64,000 nucleotides of DNA from Duganella sp. CF517 (GCF_900110275.1 NZ_FODC01000002.1:868001-932000); one strand, 5' to 3'. Shown: positions 27,306 through 36,253, numbered from the stretch's first letter. Numbers and translations: made by a program. The notes: a model not told the origin generated them from the letters alone.

Positions 27306-28985
27306 ATGACACCATCGAATTCGCGTCGCAAGTTCATCCGCAACTTCTCCGTCGGCACCGCCGCCATCTCGCTCACCGCCTGCGGTGGCGGCGACCCGTA
27401 CTACCAGCCGATCAGTTTTGCGCATGGCGTCGCCAGCGGCGACCCGTTGAGCGACCGCGTGATCCTGTGGACCCGCGTCACGGCGGCGCAGGGCGCCGAC
27501 GACATGGACGTGGGCTGGATGGTGGCCGAGGACAGCGCCTTCACCAAGACCGTCGCCTCGGGCACCGTCCGCGCCGGCGCCGCCGGCGACTACACGGTCA
27601 AGGTCGACGCCACCGGGCTGTCGGCCAACCGCGGCTATTACTACCGCTTCCGCTGCCAGGGCGTGGACTCGCCGGTGGGCCGCACCAAGACCTTGCCGAC
27701 CGGTGCCGTCGCGCGCGCCCGCTTCGCCGTGTTCAGCTGCTCGAACTATCCGGCCGGCTACTTCAACGTCTACGGCGACGCCGCCAAATTCGACGACATC
27801 GACGTCGGCCTGCACCTGGGCGACTACATCTACGAATACGCGGCCGGCGGCTACGCCTCGCAGAACGCCGCCACGCTCAACCGGGTGTCGCAGCCGGCCA
27901 CCGAGATCATCACCCTGACCGACTACCGCCGCCGCTACCAGCAATACCGCACCGATGCCGACCTGCAGGCGGTGCACGCGCGCATCCCGTTCATCGCCGT
28001 CTGGGACGACCACGAGCTGTCGAACGACACCTGGCGCGACGGCGCGGAAAACCACGACCCGCTCACCGAGGGCCTGTGGTCGGCGCGGCGCAAGATGGCG
28101 ATCCAGGCCTACCACGAATGGATGCCGATCCGCGTGCCCGACGCCGCGCGCCCGGACCGCATCTACCGCTCCTTCGACTTCGGCAACCTGCTGTCGCTGC
28201 ACATGCTCGACACGCGCGTCATCGGCCGCGACAAGCAGCTGGCGTTCGCCAGCTACGTCGGCGCCGACAAGAGCTTCAACAGCGCCGCCTTCGCGGCCGA
28301 CGTGTCCAACCCGGCGCGCCAGCTGATGGGCGCCGAGCAGACCACGTGGCTGCAAGGCCAGATGAGCAAGTCGAGCGCCACCTGGCAGATCCTGGGCCAG
28401 CAGGTGCTGATGGCGCGCATGATGCTGCCGGCGCCGATGGTGCTCGGCACCGTCGGCTACCCGACCTACCTCGGCATCGCCGCCAAGGTGCGCGCTGGCG
28501 TGGCGCTGAGCGAGACCGAAAAGCAGCAGCTGGCCGCGCCGACGGTGCCGTACAACCTGGACGCGTGGGACGGCTACGCCGCCGCGCGCGAGGCGGTGCT
28601 CAACATGTCGCGCACGCTCAACAAGAACCTGGTGGTGCTGGCCGGCGACACCCACAACGCCTGGGCCAGCGACCTGGCCGATGTCAACGGCCAGGCGGTC
28701 GGCGTCGAATTCGGCGTGCCGTCGGTGACCTCGCCCGGCTTCGAGAGCTACTTCCCGGGCGCCGCGCCAGCGACCGTGGCCGGCGGCATGGAACAGCTGA
28801 TCGGACCATTGCAATATGCCGAGACGTCGTTGCGCGGCTTCGTGGTGCTGACCGTCACGCCGACCGAAACGCGCGCCGAGTACCGCTACGTCGACACCAT
28901 CCAGTCGAAGGGCTACACGGCATCGGTCGGCAAGACCCTGCGCATGCTGCCGGGAGCGGCGAACCGGAAGCTCGTGGCGGGCTGA
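27306..28985 (+). CDS. phoD: PhoD-like alkaline phosphatase/phosphodiesterase (Tat-exported)
   Basis: A 559-residue metallophosphoesterase. The N-terminus has a Tat motif (SRRKFIRNFSVG) and a Cys in LTACGGG that could be lipidated. An Fn3-like domain (about 35-135, FAHGVASGDPLSDRVILWTR) precedes the catalytic domain with HLGDYIYEY, WDDHELSNDTWRDGAENH and LAGDTHNAW, the metal-ligand motifs of PhoD. The known family hydrolyses phosphomonoesters and diesters with iron and calcium. No Pho box was identified in the 193-bp upstream gap. A strong terminator follows. The symbol reflects family membership, not demonstrated orthology. Confidence 0.88.
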   Translation: MTPSNSRRKFIRNFSVGTAAISLTACGGGDPYYQPISFAHGVASGDPLSDRVILWTRVTAAQGADDMDVGWMVAEDSAFTKTVASGTVRAGAAGDYTVKVDATGLSANRGYYYRFRCQGVDSPVGRTKTLPTGAVARARFAVFSCSNYPAGYFNVYGDAAKFDDIDVGLHLGDYIYEYAAGGYASQNAATLNRVSQPATEIITLTDYRRRYQQYRTDADLQAVHARIPFIAVWDDHELSNDTWRDGAENHDPLTEGLWSARRKMAIQAYHEWMPIRVPDAARPDRIYRSFDFGNLLSLHMLDTRVIGRDKQLAFASYVGADKSFNSAAFAADVSNPARQLMGAEQTTWLQGQMSKSSATWQILGQQVLMARMMLPAPMVLGTVGYPTYLGIAAKVRAGVALSETEKQQLAAPTVPYNLDAWDGYAAAREAVLNMSRTLNKNLVVLAGDTHNAWASDLADVNGQAVGVEFGVPSVTSPGFESYFPGAAPATVAGGMEQLIGPLQYAETSLRGFVVLTVTPTETRAEYRYVDTIQSKGYTASVGKTLRMLPGAANRKLVAG

Positions 28986-28994
28986 CAATGAACC

Positions 28995-29019
28995 AGCCGC
29001 GCGATGCGCGGCTTTTTTT
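28995..29019 (+). terminator. Rho-independent terminator after the PhoD-like gene
   Basis: A perfect 8-bp stem AGCCGCGC/GCGCGGCT with a 3-base loop is followed by a run of seven T. It begins 9 bp after the stop codon at 28985. Confidence 0.9.
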
Positions 29020-29035
29020 CGGACCGCGCGGCGCG

Positions 29036-29719
29036 CTACTCCAGCAAGGCGCTGATCGCCAGCGGCGTGCCGCTGGCGAGCACCTGGACGCCGCCGGGAT
29101 GGGCGGCAAAACGATAGGCGAAGTTGCGGAAGCCGGTCGGCGCGTCGCCGGCAAAGGCCGGACCTTCCCGGCCCGCCAACACCACCGCGGCCGCGCCCTC
29201 GCCTTTGACCACCTTCAGCTGCGGCGCGTCGCCGGCCGCGTAGGAGAACTGCACGCCGGCGCAGCTCTTGCCGCCGGCCACGCCGGCGTAGCGCAAATAG
29301 GCCGCCATCTGTTCGCACGCCGCCACCAGGTCGGCCACCGCGTACACGCCATCGGCGCGCGTCACCAGCGACACCCAGGGCCCGGAAGAAAACTGCCGCG
29401 CCGGCCGGTTCAACACCAGCTCCGCGTTCTCGTCATAGGCTGCCTTGGAAAACGGGAACACCGCCCGCCCCAACGCGTCCAGCGGCAGATCGACGCGCGT
29501 CGTCTTGCCCACCAGCGTCAGGCGCAGTCCCTCCCCGTGTGCCCCCGCCTCGCGCTGACGAAGGCGAAAGTGATTCTGCAAAAACTGCTTTGGCTTGCCA
29601 TACTTTTCAAACCAGATCATCTGCCGGTAGACGTCACGGTAGCTGATCCAGTCCGACGTCTGCTGCGCCCAACAGAGCGTTGGAGCGACGGCAAGCCAAA
29701 GCATGAGCGATTTGACCAT
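29036..29719 (-). CDS. Hypothetical secreted protein (possibly DUF2987-like)
   Basis: A 227-residue protein that I do not recognise with confidence. It has a clear signal peptide (about 1-18, ending CWA) and no membrane helix after it, so it is probably periplasmic. The segment SYRDVYRQMIWFEKYGKPKQ faintly recalls DUF2987. It ends six bases before the MipA-like gene begins upstream of it, so the two are probably co-transcribed (MipA-like gene first). Function unknown; perhaps an envelope accessory protein of the adjacent outer-membrane protein. Confidence 0.6.
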   Translation of the reverse strand: MVKSLMLWLAVAPTLCWAQQTSDWISYRDVYRQMIWFEKYGKPKQFLQNHFRLRQREAGAHGEGLRLTLVGKTTRVDLPLDALGRAVFPFSKAAYDENAELVLNRPARQFSSGPWVSLVTRADGVYAVADLVAACEQMAAYLRYAGVAGGKSCAGVQFSYAAGDAPQLKVVKGEGAAAVVLAGREGPAFAGDAPTGFRNFAYRFAAHPGGVQVLASGTPLAISALLE

Positions 29720-29725
29720 GGCGTG

Positions 29726-30475
29726 CTAGAACCGGTACGCCAGCCCGCTGGACCACGTCACGACATTGCGCCGCCCGACGACCGGGCTGGCGGCGGGGGC
29801 GTCGCCCAGGCGCTGGGCCGACACGGCGGTGTTGATCAACCAGCGGCTGCTCAACTCCCAGTTCCAGTTGGCGCCCGCGTTCACCGCCATGACGCCGCCG
29901 GACGGACGGTAGGCGCCGAACACCTCGTAGCGCTCGCGCATGACGGCCCCGCCGCCCAGCGTGGCGCCGGCCGAAAACGTGATGGTGTGATGCGGCGCCA
30001 ACGGCGCCAGCGTCTTTTGCAGCCCAACGCTGCCGGCCAGGCCATGGGCGCTGGTATCGTAGGCGGCGCTGGTCAGCAGGCGCACCCGCCAACCCAGATA
30101 GTAGTTATAGAATCCCCCGACGTCCCACGAGCCCTTGATGGAATGGGTATTGGCCAGCCGGCGGTTGTCGCCCGGTTCGCGCCCGTTGCTATCCAATAGC
30201 AGCGGCCCGTATTCGACCCCCGGCGTGTGCGACAGATGCATGCCGACCACGCCGCTGGCGGAAACGAAGATACCGTTGCTCCACTGGACCTGGAGCAGCG
30301 GCCGCAGCGCCATCGACGGCTCGTGGTCGTCGACCGACGACAGTCGGGAGGCGATCGCCAGTCCCACGTACATATCGGTGCTCCCGTCCGGCATCATGCC
30401 AACGGCGCCGTCGTCGGCCAGCGCGGGGAGCGCCGCCAGGGAAAGTAACGCGAATAGCGGGGACAGCTTGTTCAT
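29726..30475 (-). CDS. MipA/OmpV-family outer-membrane protein
   Basis: A 249-residue protein with a signal peptide (about 1-20, ALADD at the junction) and many alternating hydrophobic strands ending in a C-terminal aromatic residue (SSGLAYRF), as expected for an outer-membrane beta-barrel. GPLLLDSNGRE and the strand pattern fit the MipA/OmpV family, whose members include MltA-interacting protein. It lies 7 bp after another small barrel gene. Genes of this family often neighbour RstAB/PmrAB-type two-component systems, and such a system starts 0.8 kb away in divergent orientation. Confidence 0.8.
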   Translation of the reverse strand: MNKLSPLFALLSLAALPALADDGAVGMMPDGSTDMYVGLAIASRLSSVDDHEPSMALRPLLQVQWSNGIFVSASGVVGMHLSHTPGVEYGPLLLDSNGREPGDNRRLANTHSIKGSWDVGGFYNYYLGWRVRLLTSAAYDTSAHGLAGSVGLQKTLAPLAPHHTITFSAGATLGGGAVMRERYEVFGAYRPSGGVMAVNAGANWNWELSSRWLINTAVSAQRLGDAPAASPVVGRRNVVTWSSGLAYRF

Positions 30476-30482
30476 GTTTTCC

Positions 30483-31058
30483 TTAAAAGCCGAAGCGCGC
30501 GCCGAGCGACAACTTGTTCATCTTCGCCGTCAAGCCTTCGTATTCGATTGTGCCCGTGTGCTGGAATTCCACTTGCAGCGACACATCCCTGGTCACCAGG
30601 TACGCCGCGCCCGCGCTCAGGTACGCGCTGTTCTCGTGCACCGTCCTGGCGTCGCTGGCGCCGGCGCCGCCGAAATCGAGTCCGAGACGGCCGCGCGCGA
30701 CGCCGGCCTTGCCGAACAAGGACCAGCTCTCGCCCAGCCGCCAGGTGCGGCGCGCCGCCAGATACGCCATGCTGGTGCGCAGTTCCAGCCGCCCGCCGGC
30801 GACGTCGTAATCGGTCGAGCCGCCGAAGCCGTCGTAGCCCGTCTCCAGCGACCACTCGGGCGACAGCACATAGCCGGCGAACAGGCCGAAACGCCGCTGC
30901 TTGCCCACCGCGTCGCGGCGCGTCGTCACCCCGCCTTCCCGCTCATTGAGATAGCCGTCGGTGCGGCCGGCGATGTTGGCCCCCAGGTAAAGGTCTTCGG
31001 CCTGTGCGCAGGGGGTGAGAACGATGGCGGCGAGGATGCTGGCAAAGAGTTTTTTCAC
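30483..31058 (-). CDS. Small OmpA-like outer-membrane beta-barrel protein (GTG start)
   Basis: A 191-residue protein with a signal peptide (KKLFASILAAIVLTPCAQA) and amphipathic strands ending in GARFGF, the terminal-Phe signature of outer-membrane barrels. It resembles the eight-stranded OmpA transmembrane domain or OmpW/Ail-size barrels and has no periplasmic peptidoglycan-binding domain. The start is a GTG at 31058, chosen for the GGAAA ribosome site eight bases upstream. First gene of a probable operon with the MipA-like protein and the secreted hypothetical protein; divergent from the response regulator at 31254. Confidence 0.75.
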   Translation of the reverse strand: MKKLFASILAAIVLTPCAQAEDLYLGANIAGRTDGYLNEREGGVTTRRDAVGKQRRFGLFAGYVLSPEWSLETGYDGFGGSTDYDVAGGRLELRTSMAYLAARRTWRLGESWSLFGKAGVARGRLGLDFGGAGASDARTVHENSAYLSAGAAYLVTRDVSLQVEFQHTGTIEYEGLTAKMNKLSLGARFGF

Positions 31059-31131
31059 GATGGATTTCCGGGTTGAGATAAGAGCCTCGATGTTAAAACC
31101 GGCCAGCGCTGAAATCCTCCCCGGACTGTCT

Positions 31132-31150
31132 GTCAATTGTCGTCAATTTG
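31132..31150. promoter_or_regulatory. Tandem GTCAATT direct repeat in the divergent promoter gap
   Basis: GTCAATTGT (31132-31140) and GTCAATTTG (31142-31150) repeat with 10-bp periodicity in the 195-bp gap between the barrel gene and the response regulator. Ten-base direct repeats are the usual binding pattern of OmpR-family regulators, so this could be the site by which the adjacent regulator controls both genes. The assignment is by position only. Confidence 0.35.
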
Positions 31151-31253
31151 TAGGGCGCATTTGTATAGAAAGTGTACGAATCTGTATGCGATTGTCTAAT
31201 TTGCCACACCGGCGCCGCGTGCCGCTACAATGCTGATCCAAAAGGGAGGCCCG

Positions 31254-31931
31254 ATGCAGCGAGTGATGCTGGTGGAAGACGATGCGCGCCTGGCAGCGCT
31301 GGTCAAGGAATATCTGGGCGAGTTCGAATACGAGGTCGATGTGGTCGCCCGCGGCGACCGCGCGCTCGAGCGCTTCGGCGCCACCCGGCCCGACCTGGTG
31401 ATCCTTGACCTGACGCTGCCCGGCATCGACGGCATGGTCGTTTGCCGCCAACTGCGCCAGCTCAGCCCCGTGCCGATACTGATCCTGACCGCGCGCGAGG
31501 ACATGTTCGACGAAGTCTCCGGACTCGAACAAGGCGCCGACGACTACGTCAACAAACCGATCCAGCCGCGCGTATTGCTGGCGCGGCTGCGCGCGCTGCA
31601 GCGGCGCGGCAGCGCGCCGGTCGACAGCGACGTCGTGGTCGGCGCGCTGCGCATCTCGCGCGCCAACCGCGCCGTGTTCTGGCGCGACGGCGAGGTGGCG
31701 ATGAACGGCGCCGAGTTCAAGCTGTTCCTGATCCTGGCCGAGGCGGCCGGCAAGGTCCTGTCGCGCAACGACATCCTGATCAAAATGCGTGGCATCGAGT
31801 TCGACGGCCTTGACCGCAGCATCGACAATTGCATCTCGCGGCTGCGCCGCAAATTCGACGACGGCGCCGCCGAACGCATCAAAACCGTCTGGGGCGAAGG
31901 CTATCTGTTCAGCCCATCGGCTTGGGAATGA
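31254..31931 (+). CDS. RstA-like OmpR-family response regulator
   Basis: A 225-residue regulator with receiver (VEDD at 7-10, phospho-acceptor Asp52 in VILDLTLPG, Lys in DDYVNKPI) and a C-terminal winged helix (GAEFKLFLILAEAAGKVLSRND, NCISRLRRKFDD, TVWGEGYLFS). The start at 31254 is chosen for the GGGAGG ribosome site upstream and because VMLVEDD then begins at the usual place. Its TGA overlaps the kinase ATG by four bases (ATGA at 31928-31931). Likely targets include the divergent outer-membrane genes, an inference from position. Confidence 0.9.
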   Translation: MQRVMLVEDDARLAALVKEYLGEFEYEVDVVARGDRALERFGATRPDLVILDLTLPGIDGMVVCRQLRQLSPVPILILTAREDMFDEVSGLEQGADDYVNKPIQPRVLLARLRALQRRGSAPVDSDVVVGALRISRANRAVFWRDGEVAMNGAEFKLFLILAEAAGKVLSRNDILIKMRGIEFDGLDRSIDNCISRLRRKFDDGAAERIKTVWGEGYLFSPSAWE

Positions 31932-33235
31932 ACCGTATTTTCCCGCGCTTCGCGGCGCTGGTGCTGCTGGCCATCAGCCTCGGCACGGTGGTCGTCTACG
32001 CCACCTTCAGCGCGCTGTTCGGCGATCCGGTCGAGGAAATCGCAAGGCGCCAGGCCACCGGCCAGATTTTCCTGCTCGAACAATACATCGACCAGGCGCC
32101 GGCCGACCAGTGGCTGGCGCGCCTCAACAAGGTGCGCGAGGTGTCGGAGGCCACGTTCGAGCTGGTGCCGCTGCCGGCCGCGTTGGCCGCGCTGCCGGCG
32201 GCGAAACGCGCGCGGCTCAATCAAGGCGCGATCGTCATCGACACCGGCACCGCCTCGTTCTACCGCCGCGTCGACCTGGCCGGCGCGCGCTACATCGGCA
32301 GCGGGGACGACGTGATCCATGCGCAGGGCCTGCCGATCGACATCGGCCAGGCGCTGGCGATGGAGGCGATCCGCTTCGGCGTGATCGCCCTGTTCCTGCT
32401 GGTGCCGATCGGCTGGTGGTCGCGCCGCCACTGGCGCGAGCTGCAAGCGCTGTCGCGGGTCGCCGACGATTTCGGCCGCGGCGACCTGACCGCGCGCGCC
32501 GCGCCGCGCGCCACTTCCAGCGTCGCCCCGCTGGCCGGCCGCATCAACGACATGGCCGGACGCATCGCGCTGCTGCTCGAGACGCGCAAGCACTTGCTGC
32601 ATTCGGTGTCGCACGAACTGCGCACGCCGATCGCGCGGCTCGAATTCGCCCTCGAGCTGCTGCGCCATCGGCATGGCGCCGCCGATCCCGCGCTGGAGCA
32701 ACGCGTGCTGGCGATGGAGAGCGATGTCGGCGAGCTCAAAACGCTGGTCGACGAACTGCTCGATCTGACCCGGCTCGATCACGCCGGCGCCATGTCGAGG
32801 CGACGCTTCGCGCTGGCGCCGATGCTGCGCGGCTGCGCGCCGTCGGCGGCGCTGCACTATGACGCCAGCATCGCGCCCGACCTTGGAGAGCTCGATGGCG
32901 ACGAGCGGCTGCTGGCCCGCGCGCTCAACAACCTGTTGGGCAACGCCGTGAAATACGCCGCCGCGCGCGTCACGCTGCGCGCCGCGCGCGACGACGATAA
33001 CGCCGGGGCGGTCGTCATCGTCGTCGAAGACGATGGTCCGGGCGTGCCGGCCGACGCGCGCGGCAAGGTGTTCGATCCGTTCGTACGGCTGGCGCGCGCG
33101 CAGGACGAAGCCGTCGGCGGCTACGGACTGGGTCTGTCGATCGCGCTCAAGGCGGTGCGGCTGCACCGAGGCGATATCGCGGTCGACGACTCGCCGCTGG
33201 GCGGTGCGCGTTTCACGATCCGGCTGCCGGCTTGA
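31928..33235 (+). CDS. RstB-like sensor histidine kinase
   Basis: A 435-residue inner-membrane kinase. TM1 (about 7-27) and TM2 (about 148-165) flank an RstB-type periplasmic domain (ALFGDPVEEIARRQATGQIF). HAMP is at about 166-218, His229 lies in HSVSHELRTPIARLEFALELL, the N-box is NNLLGNAVKYA, and the glycine boxes are EDDGPGVP and YGLGLSIAL. All catalytic boxes are intact, unlike the kinase at 23909. It is coupled to the upstream regulator by a four-base overlap. Its stop is 3 bp from the converging hydrolase stop. Confidence 0.92.
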   Translation: MNRIFPRFAALVLLAISLGTVVVYATFSALFGDPVEEIARRQATGQIFLLEQYIDQAPADQWLARLNKVREVSEATFELVPLPAALAALPAAKRARLNQGAIVIDTGTASFYRRVDLAGARYIGSGDDVIHAQGLPIDIGQALAMEAIRFGVIALFLLVPIGWWSRRHWRELQALSRVADDFGRGDLTARAAPRATSSVAPLAGRINDMAGRIALLLETRKHLLHSVSHELRTPIARLEFALELLRHRHGAADPALEQRVLAMESDVGELKTLVDELLDLTRLDHAGAMSRRRFALAPMLRGCAPSAALHYDASIAPDLGELDGDERLLARALNNLLGNAVKYAAARVTLRAARDDDNAGAVVIVVEDDGPGVPADARGKVFDPFVRLARAQDEAVGGYGLGLSIALKAVRLHRGDIAVDDSPLGGARFTIRLPA

Positions 33236-33238
33236 CGA

Positions 33239-34096
33239 TCAGCCGGCCGGCGGCAGGCGCATCCACTCGAGGATGTCGGCAAAGATTTGCTCGCGATTGA
33301 GCTCGTTGAAATTCTCGTGATAGTTGTGCGGATGGCGCCGATACGTCAGCAGCGCCGCCGGCACCGACTTGAGCATGGCCTCGGAGGCGTCGGCGTCGGC
33401 CAGTTTGTCGTCGCCCGCCACGACGGCGAACAAGCGATGGTTCCACGCCGGCAGCCGCGCCGCCAGTCCCCGTTGCGCGGCCGTCAGCGCGTTGCCGAAG
33501 CGGACCGTGATCTCGGTGGCGCGCACGCCGTCGCGCTCGTCCGCGTGATGGCGCGCGGTGATGGCGCCGTCGTGGGTGAGCACGTCGGTCAACGGCGCCA
33601 GCGGCACCTTCATGCGCGGCGCCAGCGCGCCCAGCACGCCGGCCAGCGCCAGCAGCGGCGGCGACACCTTGATCGCGTTGACATAGTACGGCGACGATAG
33701 GATGAACCCCTGGATGGCGGTGTCGCCGGCCAGGCGGCCCAGTCCCAGATGGGTGGCGATCAGCGCCCCCATCGAGTGGCCCATGACGAACACCGGCACG
33801 CCGGGATACTCGCGCCGGACCCATTGCAGGCACAGCACGCTGTCATCGAGGAACACGTCGAAGCCGGGGATGTCGACCCGGCGCGCGTCCTGGTGCCCGC
33901 ACAGGTCGTGGGCGACGGTGGCGATGCCGTGCTGGCGGAAGTACAGCGCCGGGGTGACGTAGTCGCCGCCATGCGCCATGCCGCCGTGGATGGCGAGCAG
34001 CACGGCGCGCGGCGGCGTCGCCGGCTCCCAGATATGAATGCGCCGCTCGGCCTGCCCGCACCGAAGACCGGCAAGCCGCGTTTCGGCGAAGCGCAT
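33239..34096 (-). CDS. Monoacylglycerol-lipase-like alpha/beta hydrolase (serine aminopeptidase S33 type)
   Basis: A 285-residue cytoplasmic hydrolase without a signal peptide. LAIHGGMAHGGDYVTPA forms the oxyanion region, Ser108 lies in VMGHSMGALIATHLG, Asp is in VVAGDDKLAD and His in the C-terminal HPHNYHENFNE. The pattern is that of bacterial monoacylglycerol lipases or lysophospholipases; the substrate is not determinable. The start at 34096 is chosen because its ATG overlaps the stop of the upstream small gene (TGATG), indicating coupling. Confidence 0.85.
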   Translation of the reverse strand: MRFAETRLAGLRCGQAERRIHIWEPATPPRAVLLAIHGGMAHGGDYVTPALYFRQHGIATVAHDLCGHQDARRVDIPGFDVFLDDSVLCLQWVRREYPGVPVFVMGHSMGALIATHLGLGRLAGDTAIQGFILSSPYYVNAIKVSPPLLALAGVLGALAPRMKVPLAPLTDVLTHDGAITARHHADERDGVRATEITVRFGNALTAAQRGLAARLPAWNHRLFAVVAGDDKLADADASEAMLKSVPAALLTYRRHPHNYHENFNELNREQIFADILEWMRLPPAG

Positions 34097-34467
34097 CAGG
34101 CGATGATGCTGAGCGTGATGCCCATTTCGACCAGCAAGGTCAAATCGGCCAGGATGAAGTCCAGGCTGGGGGTCGCCGCGCCACGCTCGGTGGTGAAGGA
34201 GATGCGCAGCTCGGCGGCCACGTCCGAGCGTTCGAAGTGGATGCCGCGCGCCTGGCATTCGGCCAGGTAGTGGCGCACCTTCTTGAGCAGCTCGTCCGGG
34301 TTCTGGTCCGTGCCGATGCCGACATAGAAACCCGAATCGATGCGCACCCGGCCGTCGGGCTTGACGTCGCCCTTTTGCCAGTCGCTATCGGGTTCGGTTG
34401 GCAAGCCGTCGCGAACGTCCGCCAATGCGTCGTCGTCGCCGTGCACCTTCATTGTTGCGATGTTCAT
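34096..34467 (-). CDS. Small acidic protein, DUF4279-like
   Basis: A 123-residue soluble acidic protein without signal peptide or membrane helix. The arrangement TEPDSDWQKGD, then WxxGD-type text, then an amphipathic helix (PDELLKKVRHYLAECQARG) and a hydrophobic strand, recalls DUF4279 as I remember it, a family found both as stand-alone proteins and near toxins as putative immunity proteins. Function unknown. It is translationally coupled to the following hydrolase, so the two are likely used together. No toxin gene is adjacent. Confidence 0.55.
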   Translation of the reverse strand: MNIATMKVHGDDDALADVRDGLPTEPDSDWQKGDVKPDGRVRIDSGFYVGIGTDQNPDELLKKVRHYLAECQARGIHFERSDVAAELRISFTTERGAATPSLDFILADLTLLVEMGITLSIIA

Positions 34468-34585
34468 GGATCTGCCTTGTTTGTCGACGGTCCGGATGCC
34501 GTCTTAAAAGGTTACACCATAGAAATATCAAAGTCTAGCAATATGGTCTATCTGACAAGCCATAAACGCCGGACCGGGCGATAAA

Positions 34586-35254
34586 TCAGGCGATCCCGTA
34601 GCGTTCGCGATACGCCGCCACGGCGTCTTTATGCTGCAGCAGCTGCGGATCGGCGCCCTGGCCGTTCAAATACGCGAACAGATCGTCGAGGTTGCCGATC
34701 GAGATCACCGGGATCTTGTAGAGGTTGGCCACCTCCTGCACCGCCGAGTTCGGCGACAGCACGCCGTCCGGGCCGCCCGAGCGTTCCATGCGGTCCAGCG
34801 CGATCAGTACGGCGCACGGCTCGGCGCCGGCGGCGCGGATCATGTCCACCGATTCGCGCACCGAGGTACCGGCCGAGATCACGTCGTCGATGATGACGAC
34901 CTTGCCTTGCAGCTTGGCGCCGACCAGGCTGCCGCCCTCGCCGTGGGCCTTGGCTTCCTTGCGGTTGAAGGCGAACGAGGTGTTGCGGCCCTTGCCGGCC
35001 AGCGCCACCGCCGTCGCCGACGCCAGCGTGATGCCCTTGTAGGCCGGGCCGAACAGCATGTCGAACTCGACGCCGGAGTCGAGCAGCGTCTGGGCATAGA
35101 ACTGGGCCAGCTGGGCCAAGGTGGCGCCGTCGTGGAACAGGCCGGCGTTGAAGAAGTACGGCGACTGGCGTCCGGCCTTGGTGGTGAACTCGCCGAAGCG
35201 CAGCACACCGGTGGCGACCGAAAACTCGATAAATTGCTGACGTAAATTATTCAT
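34586..35254 (-). CDS. pyrE: Orotate phosphoribosyltransferase
   Basis: A 222-residue cytoplasmic enzyme that makes orotidine 5'-phosphate from orotate and PRPP in pyrimidine synthesis. The PRPP-binding loop KVVIIDDVISAGTSV lies at about 118-132. The flexible loop RKEAKAHGEGGSLVG (98-112) and the N-terminal FTTKAGRQSPYFFNAG are family signatures. Length is normal. It diverges from xth over a gap of about 100 bp containing A/T-rich promoter-like sequence. Confidence 0.96.
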   Translation of the reverse strand: MNNLRQQFIEFSVATGVLRFGEFTTKAGRQSPYFFNAGLFHDGATLAQLAQFYAQTLLDSGVEFDMLFGPAYKGITLASATAVALAGKGRNTSFAFNRKEAKAHGEGGSLVGAKLQGKVVIIDDVISAGTSVRESVDMIRAAGAEPCAVLIALDRMERSGGPDGVLSPNSAVQEVANLYKIPVISIGNLDDLFAYLNGQGADPQLLQHKDAVAAYRERYGIA

Positions 35255-35352
35255 GCTGCCTCATTTCTTTAAAGTGGCCGTATTTTACCGCTACACTAAT
35301 GCATTCTGAAATTCTGTCTCATTTTTACGCACTCTTTTTAAGCACCTCATCC

Positions 35353-36126
35353 ATGCCAAAAATCATTTCCGCCAACCTGAACGGCATCCGTTCGGCATCC
35401 TCCAAAGGCTTTTTCAAGTGGATGGCCACGCAGGACGCCGACTTCATTTGCGTACAAGAACTCAAGGCGCAGGCGCCGGACATGACGCCCGAGTTCCTGA
35501 ACCCGGGCGGCTACCACGGCCACTTCCATTATGCCGAGAAAAAAGGCTACTCCGGCACCGGCGTCTACAGCAAGATCGAACCGGACCGCGTGGTCATCGG
35601 TTTCGGCGCGCCGGAATTCGACGCCGAGGGCCGCTACGTGCGTTGCGATTTCGGCAATCTGAGCGTGATTTCGGTGTATTGCCCGTCGGGCTCGTCGGGC
35701 CCGGAGCGCCAGGAAGCCAAGTTCCGCTTCATGGCGCTGTTCCTGCCGCACCTGCAGCAACTGCACGCCGAAGGCCGCGAAGTGGTCATCTGCGGCGACT
35801 GGAACATCGCCCACAAAGAGATCGACTTGAAGAACTGGAAGGGCAACAAGAAGAATTCCGGCTTCCTGCCCGAGGAGCGCGAATGGATGACGCGCGTGTT
35901 CGACGAGGTGGGCTATGTCGACGTGCACCGCGGCCTCGACCCGCGCGAGGAGCAGTACACGTGGTGGAGCAACCGTGGCCAGGCGTATGCGAAGAACGTC
36001 GGCTGGCGCATCGACTACCATGTGGCGACTCCCGGCATCGCCGCCAAGGCCACCACGGTGGCGATCTACAAGGAAGAAAAGTTCTCGGACCACGCGCCGT
36101 TGATCATCGAGTACGCGCACGACTGA
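35353..36126 (+). CDS. xth: Exonuclease III/AP endonuclease family DNA-repair enzyme
   Basis: A 257-residue endonuclease/exonuclease/phosphatase-fold enzyme acting at abasic sites in base-excision repair. ISANLNGIRSASSKGFFKWM carries the metal-binding Asn region, CVQELKAQ the metal-binding Glu, CGDWNIAHKEIDLKN the catalytic Asp/Asn pair and SDHAPLIIEY the catalytic His. Closest in style to the ExoA/XthA2-like proteins of beta-proteobacteria. The start is placed at 35353, because the frame upstream (from 35299) has no family similarity. Confidence 0.94.
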   Translation: MPKIISANLNGIRSASSKGFFKWMATQDADFICVQELKAQAPDMTPEFLNPGGYHGHFHYAEKKGYSGTGVYSKIEPDRVVIGFGAPEFDAEGRYVRCDFGNLSVISVYCPSGSSGPERQEAKFRFMALFLPHLQQLHAEGREVVICGDWNIAHKEIDLKNWKGNKKNSGFLPEEREWMTRVFDEVGYVDVHRGLDPREEQYTWWSNRGQAYAKNVGWRIDYHVATPGIAAKATTVAIYKEEKFSDHAPLIIEYAHD

Positions 36127-36155
36127 GGCCGGCGATCCGGGCACCACGTCGGAGA

Positions 36156-36253
36156 CACGTAGGGCGGATTAGGCGGAACGCCGTAATCGGCCATTTATGA
36201 GCCGTCAACGGAGCGTACATGGCCGATTACGCTGCACTAATGCGCCCTACGTG
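36156..36253. repeat. Full-length dispersed palindromic repeat (98 bp)
   Basis: Outer ends CACGTAGGGC and GCCCTACGTG are perfect inverted repeats. Inside, GCCGTAATCGGCCAT on the left is mirrored by ATGGCCGATTACG on the right, so the element can fold into one long interrupted hairpin. It fills the space between the converging xth and pseudouridine-synthase genes. Same length and ends as the copy at 49603-49700; a 40-bp short form is at 21477-21516. Confidence 0.9.

Noticed and set aside
26241..30199. Frames of 1025 codons (minus) and 986 codons (plus) across the peptidase and PhoD region
   Set aside because: They run antisense or out of frame through genes with clear catalytic motifs and contain no recognisable domain.
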